Source: Simiduia curdlanivorans (GTDB lineage Bacteria; Pseudomonadota; Gammaproteobacteria; Pseudomonadales; Cellvibrionaceae). From it: DNA of 64,000 nucleotides. The DNA lies in NCBI RefSeq assembly GCF_030409605.1, contig NZ_JAUFQG010000004.1, forward strand, positions 2,172,501 through 2,236,500, written 5' to 3'. Below are positions 8,136-16,556 of this stretch, piece by piece. The notes under the pieces were generated by a model that worked only from the letters and a program-made list of their open reading frames with translations, ran no database searches and was not told the DNA's origin. The position numbers were made by a program, and so were the translations under genes. Position 1 is the stretch's first letter. Each line of letters opens with the position of its first letter.

Positions 8136-10679
8136 ATGAGTAAGCAACGCATCGTAGTCGTTGGCAACGGTATGGTCGGCCACAAGTTTATTGATAATGT
8201 GGTGACCTCTGATCACGCCAACAACTATCAAGTTATCACGTTTTCCGAAGAGCCTAGGCTGGCCTACGATCGGGTGCAATTGTCCAAGTATTTTTCCGGT
8301 TCAAGCGCCGAGGATTTGGCCTTAACCACGGAATCTTATTATCAAGATAAGGGCGTGAACTATGTTCTATCCGATAAGGTGGTTGATCTCGACTTTGACA
8401 ATAAAGAAGTCATCACCGCCAGTGGTCGGCGCGAAGCCTACGATCAATTAGTACTGGCAACCGGCTCTTTCCCCTTCGTGCCACCTATTCCCGGTAATGA
8501 TCAACCACACTGTTTGGTTTATCGCACCATCGAAGATTTGGAGGCCATTACCGCGTCGGCCCAGCAATCGAAGGTGGGTGTTGTGGTGGGCGGTGGGCTC
8601 TTGGGTTTGGAGGCCGCGAATGCGCTCAAGCAAGCCGGGCTGGAAACTCACGTGGTGGAGTTTGCGCCGCGCTTGATGGCGGTGCAGTTGGACGAGGGCG
8701 GCGGCAAGTTACTGCGCAATAAAATTGAAGGTTTAGGTGTGCGCGTGCACACCCAAAAAGCGACCACGGCGATTGTTGCCGGCGAAGAGTGTCGCTATCG
8801 CATGAATTTTGCCGATGGTAGCCACCTTGAAACCGACATGATTTTATTCTCCGCCGGTATTCGGCCGCAGGATGAGTTGGCGCGCAAGTGCGGTATCGAT
8901 TTAGGTGAGCGCGGCGGCATTGTGGTAGATAACCATTGCCAAACCTCGGTTAAAAATGTCTATGCCATTGGCGAGTGCGCGCTGTGGAGCGGTCGTATTT
9001 ATGGCTTAGTAGCGCCTGGTTATGAAATGGCCAAGGTTGCGCTTTCGCATATCACCGGCGGCGATCAACAGTTTACCGGCGCCGATATGAGCACCAAATT
9101 AAAATTGCTTGGTGTCGATGTGGCATCGGTGGGCGATGCCCACGGCAATACCCCCGGTTGTAAAAGTTATACCTACAGCAATGATGTGGACGAGGTGTAC
9201 AAGCGCATCATCGTGTCGGCCGATAACACCCGCTTGCTCGGTGCTGTGTTAGTGGGTGATGCCGACGGCTACGGCATTTTGCAGCAACTTTGCGTTAATG
9301 AAATGGATTTGCCAGACGACCCCAATGCATTGATTTTACCCTCGGTGGATGGCGCCGGTGCGGTAATGGGTGTGGACTCGCTACCCGACAGCGCACAAAT
9401 TTGTTCCTGTATGGACGTCTCCAAGGGCGCCATCTGTTGCGCCGTACAAAATGGCGCGCAAACTATGGCCGATGTGAAGGCCGAGACTTTAGCGTCTACC
9501 AGTTGTGGTGGCTGTACAGCGCTGGTTAAGCAAGTGCTGGATGCCGAGCTAACCAAGCTGGGCGTTGAAGTGAAAAACGATATTTGTGAACACTTCGCCT
9601 ATTCCCGTCAGCAGTTGGCTGATATCGTGCGCGCCACCAAAGTGCGCAGTTTTGACGCATTGTTAGAGAGTCACGGCAAGGGCCACGGCTGTGAAATTTG
9701 TAAACCCACCGTCGGCTCCATATTGGCGTCTTTCTGGAATGATTACATTTTGGAAGATGCGCACATTGGCCTGCAAGATACCAATGATATTTTCTTGGGC
9801 AATTTACAAAAAGATGGCACTTACTCGGTAGTGCCGCGCGTTGCGGCGGGAGAAATTACCCCGGAGAAATTAATCGTATTGGGCGAAGTGGCGAAGCAAT
9901 TTAATCTGTACACCAAGGTCACCGGCGGTCAGCGCATCGATTTGTTCGGCGCACAATTGAACGATTTACCGCAGATCTGGCGCATTCTGGTTGACGCTGG
10001 TTTTGAAACTGGCCATGCCTATGGTAAATCAGTGCGCACGGTAAAATCCTGTGTGGGTTCGACCTGGTGTCGCTACGGCGTTGACGACTCCGTTGGCTTG
10101 GCTATCGAAATTGAAGATAGATACAAGGGTTTGCGCTCGCCCCATAAACTGAAGTTCGCCGTTTCCGGCTGTACCCGCGAGTGCGCCGAAGCGCAGAGCA
10201 AGGATGTGGGTATTATTGCCACGGAAAAAGGTTGGAACCTCTATGTTTGTGGCAACGGCGGCATGCGCCCGCGCCACGCGGATTTATTCGCTACAGGGCT
10301 CGACAATGAAACCCTGATTAAATATGTGGATCGCTTCCTGATGTTTTATGTGCGCACCGCCGATCGCTTACAGCGCACCTCGGTTTGGCTGGAAAATTTG
10401 GAGGGCGGTTTGGACTACTTGAAGAAAGTGGTGATCGACGATGCCCTCGCGATTGGTGCGGAACTCGAAGCCGACATGGCGCACAACATAAGCAACTACC
10501 AGTGCGAGTGGAAAACCACGATAGAAAGCCCTGAAAAATTAAAGCGTTTCAGTCACTTCATAAATACTGATAGCCGCGATAGCAATTTGGCCTACGTGGT
10601 AGAGCGCAAGCAAATTCGCCCCGCCAATGAACAAGAGCGTATTGCAGCGGTAGAAGTGGTCGAGCCAGAAATGGCTTAA
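8136..10679 (+). CDS. nirB: NAD(P)H-dependent nitrite reductase large subunit
   Basis: Reduces nitrite to ammonium in the cytoplasm. Domains in order: FAD and NAD-binding Rossmann folds (GNGMVGHKF at the start; GGGLLGLEAA near residue 150), a BFD-like [2Fe-2S] region from about residue 421 (CSCMD ... CGGC), a CEICKP segment near 518, then the ferredoxin-like and siroheme/4Fe-4S domains. The cluster and siroheme ligands are in CVGSTWCRYG (about 637) and SGCTRECAEA (about 679). The length of 847 is normal. GAGG eight bases upstream is a good ribosome site. The 3' end carries a 15-base tandem duplication (GAAATGGCTTAACGC, 10668-10697) across the stop codon. Confidence 0.96.
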   Translation: MSKQRIVVVGNGMVGHKFIDNVVTSDHANNYQVITFSEEPRLAYDRVQLSKYFSGSSAEDLALTTESYYQDKGVNYVLSDKVVDLDFDNKEVITASGRREAYDQLVLATGSFPFVPPIPGNDQPHCLVYRTIEDLEAITASAQQSKVGVVVGGGLLGLEAANALKQAGLETHVVEFAPRLMAVQLDEGGGKLLRNKIEGLGVRVHTQKATTAIVAGEECRYRMNFADGSHLETDMILFSAGIRPQDELARKCGIDLGERGGIVVDNHCQTSVKNVYAIGECALWSGRIYGLVAPGYEMAKVALSHITGGDQQFTGADMSTKLKLLGVDVASVGDAHGNTPGCKSYTYSNDVDEVYKRIIVSADNTRLLGAVLVGDADGYGILQQLCVNEMDLPDDPNALILPSVDGAGAVMGVDSLPDSAQICSCMDVSKGAICCAVQNGAQTMADVKAETLASTSCGGCTALVKQVLDAELTKLGVEVKNDICEHFAYSRQQLADIVRATKVRSFDALLESHGKGHGCEICKPTVGSILASFWNDYILEDAHIGLQDTNDIFLGNLQKDGTYSVVPRVAAGEITPEKLIVLGEVAKQFNLYTKVTGGQRIDLFGAQLNDLPQIWRILVDAGFETGHAYGKSVRTVKSCVGSTWCRYGVDDSVGLAIEIEDRYKGLRSPHKLKFAVSGCTRECAEAQSKDVGIIATEKGWNLYVCGNGGMRPRHADLFATGLDNETLIKYVDRFLMFYVRTADRLQRTSVWLENLEGGLDYLKKVVIDDALAIGAELEADMAHNISNYQCEWKTTIESPEKLKRFSHFINTDSRDSNLAYVVERKQIRPANEQERIAAVEVVEPEMA

Positions 10680-10767
10680 CGCGAAATGGCTTAATGCTTA
10701 GTAGCTATCAACTGAAATTTGAGCTGTGTCTAGCGCGGCATGGCTCGCACCAAACGAGAAAGGTATC

Positions 10768-11094
10768 ATGACAGAACAATGGCAAGCCGTGTGTAAGGTA
10801 GAAGATGTGATTCCGGGTACTGGTGTGTGTGCACTGGTTGCGGGAAAGCAGGTGGCTATTTTTCGCACCCTGAAAGAAAAGAAATTATTTGCGTTAGATA
10901 ACTTTGACCCCTTCGGCAAGGCCAATGTGCTTTCCCGCGGTATTCAAGGTTCCATAGGCGAAGATCTCGTCGTTGCATCGCCCCTCTATAAGCAGCACTT
11001 TGTCTTGGCAACGGGAAAGTGTTTGGAAGAGGATGTCAGCATTCCTGTTTACGCCGTCCGCGAAGTGGATGGCCAGGTTCAGGTTTCGGTTTGA
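10768..11094 (+). CDS. nirD: nitrite reductase small subunit
   Basis: Rieske-fold partner of NirB. At 108 residues it has the family length, and it has the LFALDNFDPFGKANVLSRGI and SPLYKQHFVL segments of NirD. Like other NirD proteins it lacks the Cys/His cluster ligands of true Rieske proteins. A GTG at 10726 would add 14 residues without similarity; AAAGG five bases before the ATG at 10768 supports the shorter form. It lies 88 bp after nirB and probably ends the operon. Confidence 0.93.
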   Translation: MTEQWQAVCKVEDVIPGTGVCALVAGKQVAIFRTLKEKKLFALDNFDPFGKANVLSRGIQGSIGEDLVVASPLYKQHFVLATGKCLEEDVSIPVYAVREVDGQVQVSV

Positions 11095-11108
11095 TTTTCT
11101 AGCTTCAA

Positions 11109-11136
11109 ATGACAGTTAACAGTTGACAGTTGACAG
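11109..11136. repeat. short ACAGTTG heptad run
   Basis: Three to four 7-base units (ACAGTTA, ACAGTTG, ACAGTTG, ACAGGCC) follow the nirD stop. The reverse complement of almost the same string occurs at 22788-22815, just before the M24 peptidase gene. Confidence 0.7.
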
Positions 11137-11205
11137 GCCAGAGCAAAAGCGACGTCGGTGTCGTATCGCTAAGTCTGTTGATAAAGTTTGCACCTTTGCA
11201 GGCGA

Positions 11206-11250
11206 GGGGAGTTTTGCAAGCGACGCTAAGCATTGCTCGCAAAACTCCCC
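11206..11250. terminator. long hairpin downstream of nirD, possible terminator
   Basis: Arms 11206-11221 and 11235-11250 (GGGGAGTTTTGC and its complement) pair at 15 of 16 positions around a 13-base loop. A run of six T begins eight or nine bases later (11259 on). It could stop the nirBD transcript; it could equally be a mobile palindromic repeat. Confidence 0.5.
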
Positions 11251-11280
11251 AAACCTGCTTTTTTGCCTACAGGATGTAGG

Positions 11281-11427
11281 TACACCTGGGAGGGCAGGAG
11301 CCCGGGAAGGTGTTGCTCAAGTTCACTGCCGAGAATTAACAAAGCCACGCCATGGATGGCGGGTCGGCTCTTTACGCTGGCACAATCCCATTTTGTACAC
11401 CTGGGAGGGCAGAAGTCCGGGAAGGTG
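11281..11427. repeat. 32-bp direct repeat pair
   Basis: The string beginning TACACCTGGGAGGGCAG occurs at 11281-11312 and 11396-11427, with two differences in 32 bases. The 83 bases between are unique. No reading frame here looks coding. Confidence 0.8.
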
Positions 11428-11435
11428 GGCGGGAT

Positions 11436-11566
11436 TAGCCACAAGCCACAAGCTACAAGCTACAAGCCACAAGCCACAAGCCACAAGCCACAAGCCACAA
11501 GCCGCAAGCTACAAGCCGCAAGCCGCAAGCCGCAAGCCGGATGGTCTGGTCCGACATTTCGGGACC
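11436..11566. repeat. heptad array B plus CTGGTCCGACA core
   Basis: About fourteen units of CCACAAG/CTACAAG/CCGCAAG (AAGCCAC, AAGCTAC, AAGCCGC in phase) fill 11436-11538. The segment CTGGTCCGACATTTCGG follows (11546-11562); it differs from its copy at 2253-2269 by one base and forms a GGTCC/GGACC hairpin. Confidence 0.9.
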
Positions 11567-11685
11567 CCGCAAACCGCCCTTTGGCTTCATCTACCAGTTT
11601 TAAGATAAATTACCTTTCCCGCCACGCGTTAGCCCTTTTTAGTCATAAAAGCTTGCATCTTAATCTGATCCAAACAGAAACTCTT

Positions 11686-11776
11686 TTTGCAGCTTGCAGC
11701 TTGCAGCTTGCAGCTTGCAGCTTGCAGCTTGCAGCTTGCAGCTTGCAGCTTGCAGCTTGCAGCTTGCAGCTTGCTT
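11686..11776. repeat. heptad array C (GCAGCTT units)
   Basis: About twelve perfect copies of GCAGCTT (AAGCTGC on the other strand). The array ends two bases before the NtrC-type site that serves narK. A change in repeat number would therefore not alter the distance between that site and its promoter. Confidence 0.92.
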
Positions 11777-11778
11777 GC

Positions 11779-11793
11779 GCACCCAACAAGTGC
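11779..11793. promoter_or_regulatory. NtrC-type enhancer site for narK
   Basis: GCACCCAACAAGTGC is an exact GCAC-N7-GTGC dyad, and the symmetry extends to GCGCAC ... GTGCGC. It lies about 160 bases upstream of the sigma-54 promoter at 11941. Confidence 0.65.
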
Positions 11794-11940
11794 GCTTCGC
11801 CCCATGTCTGTGCGTAAATCGCCGCGTATTGCTGACCAAAAACTGGCGCCTTGTGCTATTCGAGTGCACAGGGCAGCCAAATCGCTATTTTTTCTCGATA
11901 ATCTCGCCTTAACGCCACTATTTAAGCCAATGTTTCAAAC

Positions 11941-11957
11941 TAGGCATGGCCTTTGCT
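11941..11957 (+). promoter_or_regulatory. sigma-54 promoter of narK
   Basis: TAGGCATGGCCTTTGCT carries GG at 11943-11944 and GC at 11955-11956 with ten bases between, and a good TTTGCT -12 box. Predicted start near 11968, leader about 45 bases, with CAGGGAGT as ribosome site before the ATG at 12013. Confidence 0.65.
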
Positions 11958-12012
11958 CATACACCTTTAACAAATTTTAAACTCTTACTTTTAACTGTTT
12001 CAGGGAGTAGAC

Positions 12013-13482
12013 ATGAGCAGCACCCGGTCTTTTAACCTGTTTTCCTTTTCGGGCAAAATGAAAATATTGCACCTGAGTTGGATGGCATTTTTCATCACCT
12101 TCGTGGTGTGGTTTAACTTTGCACCCCTGCTGCAAGCGGTTGCGGTGTCGCTCGGTTTGGATAAGTCTCAGATCAAAACCTTGTTGATTTTGAACGTGGC
12201 GCTCACCATTCCCGCGCGGGTTGTGATTGGCATGCTCACCGACCGCTTCGGGCCTAAAATGGTTTACTCGGGATTGTTGGCCTTGTGCTCCATTCCCTGT
12301 TTTATGTTCGCCTTGGCCGATAGCTTTTTACAGGCGGCCATTGCGCGCTTTGCACTGGGTTTCATCGGCGCTGGTTTTGTCATCGGTATTCGTTTAGTCA
12401 GCGAGTGGTTTCCTGCCAATGAGCTGGGCACGGCGGAAGGTATCTACGGCGGCTGGGGTAATTTTGGTTCCGCGGCGGCGGCTTTCACCCTGCCAACCAT
12501 TGCTGTGCTGTTTGGTGGCGACGACGGTTGGCGCTATGCCATTGGCATCACTGGCCTCATGAGTTTGCTGTTTTCAGTGGTGTTTTATCTGAACGTTAGC
12601 GATACCCCCAAGGGCTCAACTTATTTTAAGCCGAAAAATGTTGGTGCCATTGAAGTCACCAGTAAAGGCGATTTCTTCCTGCTGATTTTGATGAAAATTC
12701 CGATGTACGCCGCTCTCGCGCTGTTAACCTGGAAGTTGTCGCCCGCCGGCGTGTCCATGTTGTCAGAAACTGTGTCGGTGATTTGCTATGTGGGCTTGGT
12801 GCTGTTGTTTATCTACGAGCTGAGCCACGTATGGAAGGTGAACAAAAATATTTTTGTTGAGCCGGTACCGGAAATGCATCGCTATAAATTTAAGCAAGTG
12901 GCAGTGTTGAATGTTTTGTACTTTGCTACCTTTGGCTCCGAGCTCGCGGTTATTTCTATGCTGCCGTTGTTCTTTGCCGATACCTTCGCCTTAACCCCTG
13001 TGATGGCGGGTATGGTTGCCTCGGCTTACGCCTTTATGAATTTAATGTCGCGTCCTGGTGGCGGTTGGCTTTCAGATCGCTTTGGGCGCAAGTCAACCCT
13101 GTTGATTTTAACCGCAGGATTAGCTATTGGTTACGCGGTAATGGGTATGGTCGATTCAGGTTGGCCCTTGGTCATGGCAGTTATTGCAGCCATGGCGTGT
13201 TCCTTCTTCGTGCAAGCGGGCGAGGGTGCCGTGTTTGCCGTGGTGCCGTTAATCAAGCGCCGTTTAACTGGCCAAATAGCCGGTATGACCGGCGCCTATG
13301 GCAATGTTGGCGCGGTGGTGTATTTAACGGTGTTGAGTTTCGTTGACTACTCAACGTTCTTCTACGTGATTGCCTGTACCGCTGTGGTTGGCTTTATTAC
13401 CTTGCTGTTTATGGAAGAGCCCAAGGGCCATATCACGGAAGTGCGCGAAGATGGCTCAGTGGAGTTAATTACCGTTAGCTAA
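12013..13482 (+). CDS. narK: nitrate/nitrite transporter, NarK/NasA type (MFS)
   Basis: Inner-membrane protein of 489 residues with about twelve hydrophobic helices. Two nitrate-signature stretches are visible: [13 protein letters not shown] near residue 145 and GAYGNVGAV near 428. The MFS loop motif DRFGPK lies after helix 2 and DRFGRKST between helices 8 and 9. Position next to nirBD and a nitrate reductase, and a sigma-54/NtrC-type promoter, make nitrate uptake for assimilation the likely job. Some NarK proteins exchange nitrite instead, so the transport mode is not settled. Confidence 0.9.
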   Translation: MSSTRSFNLFSFSGKMKILHLSWMAFFITFVVWFNFAPLLQAVAVSLGLDKSQIKTLLILNVALTIPARVVIGMLTDRFGPKMVYSGLLALCSIPCFMFALADSFLQAAIARFALGFIGAGFVIGIRLVSEWFPANELGTAEGIYGGWGNFGSAAAAFTLPTIAVLFGGDDGWRYAIGITGLMSLLFSVVFYLNVSDTPKGSTYFKPKNVGAIEVTSKGDFFLLILMKIPMYAALALLTWKLSPAGVSMLSETVSVICYVGLVLLFIYELSHVWKVNKNIFVEPVPEMHRYKFKQVAVLNVLYFATFGSELAVISMLPLFFADTFALTPVMAGMVASAYAFMNLMSRPGGGWLSDRFGRKSTLLILTAGLAIGYAVMGMVDSGWPLVMAVIAAMACSFFVQAGEGAVFAVVPLIKRRLTGQIAGMTGAYGNVGAVVYLTVLSFVDYSTFFYVIACTAVVGFITLLFMEEPKGHITEVREDGSVELITVS

Positions 13483-13489
13483 TTTTCAG

Positions 13490-13505
13490 GCGGGGTTAGC
13501 CCCGC
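13490..13505 (+). terminator. hairpin after narK
   Basis: GCGGGG-TTAG-CCCCGC starts eight bases after the stop codon. The tail (TGTTATTT) is only moderately T-rich, so some read-through into the kinase gene is possible. Confidence 0.5.
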
Positions 13506-13670
13506 TGTTATTTAATCTGTCGGGAATTTGTAACCTGTCATTGGCGCAGAGCCAGCGTTGAGTTTAGGTTTCCGGGTAGATGTCTGGTTAGCATTAGTTG
13601 TAGGTTTTATAGTAGGTTTCATTTAAGGTGCAAGTTTAGGTATAAACCTAGATTTAGGCGGTTGGACTAA

Positions 13671-15464
13671 GTGTCCAAAGGTGAGAAACGATTGTCCATA
13701 AATAGCCACGGGGTTGATCTTGAAGATAGCGCATTGGCGGGCAAGAAAGCGCTGAAACTGCGTTTTGGCGGCAGTTCGCGCGCTGGCCTAAAAGCGGAAA
13801 ATCAAGATGCTTTTGCGGCGCATCTTCCCACCGGGTCTGCACGCTTTCTCAAAGGCGGTATAGCCTGCATAGCCGACGGCGTGAGCTGCAGTGAAAACGC
13901 GCAACAGGCAAGCTCCACCAGTGTCACCTTGTTTATTGAAGATTATTTTTCTACGCCCGATACTTGGCCGGTCAAGATGGCAGCGGCGCGGGTTTTGTCG
14001 TCGTTGAATTCCTGGCTTTATCATCACGGCCAGCAGAGCAATGCGCGCCATAACGGATTAGTGACGACCTTTAGTGGCGTAATTTTCAAATCCAATACCG
14101 CACACTTTTTTCACGCCGGCGACAGTCGGATTTACGCTTTAAGGCAGGGTGCTTTACAGCAGATTACCCGCGACCACTGTCATCAACAAGCGGGGCGAAA
14201 AACCTTTCTAACTCGAGCGCTCGGTATGGATTCGCGCTTAGAGGTGGATTACCAAACTGAAGAGATTGCGCTGGGCGATACCTTTTTGCTAACCACTGAT
14301 GGCATCCACGAGTGGTTAACCGAGCGCGAGATGGTCGATATTATTGACGCCCACCAAGGTCAGCTCGAGCAAGCGGCAGCGGCGCTTTCCAACGCGGCTC
14401 TGGCTAATGGCAGTGACGATAACCTGACCTGCCTGTTGGTGACAGTTGATGAGTTGCCGCTGGCGGAAATCGATGAAGTGCATCGCAGCTTGACCCAGCT
14501 TGCTATTCCGCCGGTTTTGCAGGAAGGGCAAAAAATTGATCACTATGAAGTTCAATCGATCATTCATGCGGGCACCCGTTCGCATTTATATTTAGTTAAA
14601 GATATTCACAACAATCAGCTGCAGGTGCTAAAGGCCCCGTCGGAAAACTTTAAAGATGATGCGCAGTATTTAGAGGGCTTTATTCGCGAGCAGTGGGTGG
14701 GCCGGCGTTTGAATCATGCCGGGGTGATGAAAATATTGCCACGGCCCGATGCCAGCCCGTTTCTCTACCACGTGTGCGAGTATGTTGAAGGCATAACCTT
14801 GCGCCAATGGATTTACGACAATCCTAAGCCGGATTTAAAATCTGTGCGCGATATGCTCGATAAGATCGTCAATAGCCTGCGCGCGTTTCAACGTTTGAGT
14901 ATGATTCATCGCGATTTAAAACCTGAAAATATTATGATCGATAAGCGCGGTCGGCCGATTATTATTGACTTTGGCACTGTGTTCGTTGCTGGCTTAGGTG
15001 AAATATCAACACCATTGATGGAGCATGTTCCGGTCGGCTCGGTAGATTATATTGCGCCTGAGTATCTGCTGGGAGAGCCAGCCACCGATAGATCCGATTT
15101 GTTTTCCTTGGCGGCCATTGCCTACGAAATGATTTGCGGCAAGTTACCCTTCGATATTCCGGATATGCAGCGCAACCCGCCGACTCAGTTTGAAGCTTGG
15201 CAGTACCAAAGTATTCGCACTCACCGTAAAGATGTCCCTGTTTGGCTCGATTTGGCTCTGCGCAAAGCCCTGTCGCCGAGGCCGAAGTTTCGCTACCCAG
15301 CCTACTCGGAGTTTATCCACGATTTGTCGCAGCCGAATGCCCAGTTGATGCAGAAGTTCGAGTCGGCTCCACTGCTAGAGCGCAACCCTGTGGTGTTTTG
15401 GAAGCTGCTCTGCGCATTACTGTTTGTTGTTATCTGCTCGCAGTATGTGTGGTTTTTCGCTTAG
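13671..15464 (+). CDS. PP2C phosphatase-Ser/Thr kinase fusion, membrane-anchored
   Basis: 597 residues. Residues ~30-260 form a PP2C-type phosphatase (IADGVS near 66, GDSRIYALR, TDGIHEWL near 209, GSDDNL near 247). Residues ~285-555 are a Hanks-type kinase with the VLK lysine near 320, IHRDLKPEN near 413, IDFG near 432 and a GSVDYIAPEY activation segment. The final 20 residues are one membrane helix, leaving both domains in the cytoplasm. The start is GTG at 13671, with no ATG at a suitable place. From memory, similar kinase genes sit in pseudomonad nitrate-assimilation clusters. The target is unknown; control of transport or reduction is plausible. The 180-bp leader is full of TTTAGGT-like short repeats. 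Confidence 0.88.
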   Translation: MSKGEKRLSINSHGVDLEDSALAGKKALKLRFGGSSRAGLKAENQDAFAAHLPTGSARFLKGGIACIADGVSCSENAQQASSTSVTLFIEDYFSTPDTWPVKMAAARVLSSLNSWLYHHGQQSNARHNGLVTTFSGVIFKSNTAHFFHAGDSRIYALRQGALQQITRDHCHQQAGRKTFLTRALGMDSRLEVDYQTEEIALGDTFLLTTDGIHEWLTEREMVDIIDAHQGQLEQAAAALSNAALANGSDDNLTCLLVTVDELPLAEIDEVHRSLTQLAIPPVLQEGQKIDHYEVQSIIHAGTRSHLYLVKDIHNNQLQVLKAPSENFKDDAQYLEGFIREQWVGRRLNHAGVMKILPRPDASPFLYHVCEYVEGITLRQWIYDNPKPDLKSVRDMLDKIVNSLRAFQRLSMIHRDLKPENIMIDKRGRPIIIDFGTVFVAGLGEISTPLMEHVPVGSVDYIAPEYLLGEPATDRSDLFSLAAIAYEMICGKLPFDIPDMQRNPPTQFEAWQYQSIRTHRKDVPVWLDLALRKALSPRPKFRYPAYSEFIHDLSQPNAQLMQKFESAPLLERNPVVFWKLLCALLFVVICSQYVWFFA

Positions 15465-15510
15465 CTCGCCCGACTAAATGCGTTATTGTTGTGAAATCTA
15501 GCCATTGAAT

Positions 15511-15556
15511 TTGTGCAAAGGCTGCCTTGCACAAATAAAGGCTGCCTTGCACAAAT
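15511..15556. terminator. duplicated 20-bp hairpin element between convergent genes
   Basis: The unit AAAGGCTGCCTTGCACAAAT occurs twice in perfect tandem (15517-15536, 15537-15556). With TTGTGCAA at 15511-15518 the first copy makes a stem TTGTGCAA/TTGCACAA, a likely bidirectional terminator for the kinase gene and the NIT gene. Confidence 0.55.
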
Positions 15557-15563
15557 ATAGATA

Positions 15564-16367
15564 CTAGTGTCGCGTATAGGATTTGTAACAGCTTGTGGCC
15601 AAGTCGGTCCAAACCCGCTGGTTGGCTTCGATGGCGAGCGTACCTAGGTGAAAGATTTTTTCCGGTTGGGGGGCGTTGTCTAACCGAGGGTTGAGTTGAT
15701 CTTGCACGCATTGTAAGAACTGACCGCTGAGGCGAATGCGTGCTTGTAGGGCTGGCATTAAGCTAGCGCTATCTTCTTGATTGGCCAGCTTGATTAATTG
15801 CCGCTGGGTTTCCACCAAGGTTAGGTGCGTTTGTTTGCTGAGTTGAGTGATGCGCGGTTTGCAGGTGTTGACGATGGTGGGCTCGGCATTTTTTGCCGAT
15901 GCGTAACTCGACAGGCCGCGCAACTGACCAAGGCCTTCAATATGCATGGGAATATCGCGAAACAAGAATTCTTCAACTTCCTTGTGCGTGGGCGAGGCCT
16001 GACTTTCCACGTAGCGCCAAAGCATACGATGGCATTGCTCAATCAGAAAATTATGTATCTCGAAATTACTCAGGGCGTTGTCTTGGCGCCAATGCCGTCG
16101 GGTGTTTTCCCACTCGCCGGTAATTAGCGACCACTGTGCGGGATCGGTTTGTATTGCTTGGTAGGAAATTTTTGCGATCAGGGTATCTATTTGTGGGTGC
16201 AGGCTTGAGGCATGCTTGTGCAAACTTTCTACGCCGCCCAGAGCCGCAAGGCTGGCACCTCGGTGCATTTGCAGCAGGCCGATCAGCTCGGCAAAAAGCG
16301 CCAGACTCGGGTCAAGCTGGGTGGTTTGACGGGGTAGGGTGCGCTCTATGCGGGCATCGGCATTCAT
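15564..16367 (-). CDS. stand-alone NIT-domain nitrate/nitrite sensor-like protein
   Basis: 267 helical residues resembling the NIT (nitrate- and nitrite-sensing) domain: HRGASLAALGG near residue 35, and LRGLSSYASA in the second half, where NIT domains carry conserved Arg residues. In Klebsiella NasR this domain precedes an RNA-binding ANTAR domain; here no ANTAR, kinase or DNA-binding part follows and the protein ends with the sensor. There is no signal peptide, so it is cytoplasmic. It could act on another protein, for example the neighbouring kinase, or on an ANTAR protein encoded elsewhere. A sigma-54 promoter and an NtrC-like site lie upstream. AAAGGT before the ATG is a fair ribosome site. 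Confidence 0.75.
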   Translation of the reverse strand: MNADARIERTLPRQTTQLDPSLALFAELIGLLQMHRGASLAALGGVESLHKHASSLHPQIDTLIAKISYQAIQTDPAQWSLITGEWENTRRHWRQDNALSNFEIHNFLIEQCHRMLWRYVESQASPTHKEVEEFLFRDIPMHIEGLGQLRGLSSYASAKNAEPTIVNTCKPRITQLSKQTHLTLVETQRQLIKLANQEDSASLMPALQARIRLSGQFLQCVQDQLNPRLDNAPQPEKIFHLGTLAIEANQRVWTDLATSCYKSYTRH

Positions 16368-16409
16368 GATAGTACCTTTTGAACAGCCAGTTAATGTATG
16401 CGCTGTTCA

Positions 16410-16427
16410 ATGCAAACCATATACCAA
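16410..16427 (-). promoter_or_regulatory. sigma-54 promoter of the NIT-domain gene
   Basis: On the minus strand TTGGTATATGGTTTGCA carries GG (16425-16424) and GC (16413-16412) ten bases apart with a strong TTTGCA -12 box. The predicted start is near 16400, about 33 bases before the ATG. Confidence 0.65.
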
Positions 16428-16476
16428 GTATGCAAGGCTAGAAGCGAGAGGTTTGGCCTATCGCGATGTTCAGGCT

Positions 16477-16491
16477 GCGCAGTGTTGGTGC
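16477..16491. promoter_or_regulatory. imperfect NtrC-type site upstream of the NIT gene
   Basis: GCGCAGTGTTGGTGC matches GCAC-N7-GTGC with one mismatch in the left half. It lies about 65 bases from the sigma-54 promoter. Confidence 0.45.
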
Positions 16492-16556
16492 GCCCTACGA
16501 AAGTTTGCGTCAAACTAATGCGCGCATCGGTGAATGCGCCTAATTTTTAACCGGAT

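Noticed and set aside
11123..11880. Several overlapping open frames encoding periodic peptides (HKPQATS-type, SLQLAAC-type) on both strands
   Set aside because: They are by-products of 7-base repeats, which stay open in many frames. No ribosome sites, and overlapping frames on both strands are equally long.
13548..13566. Fifth sigma-54 promoter before the PP2C-kinase gene
   Set aside because: TTGGCGC with GG-N10-GC spacing is present, but the -12 box reads CCAGCG instead of TTGC; too weak to claim.
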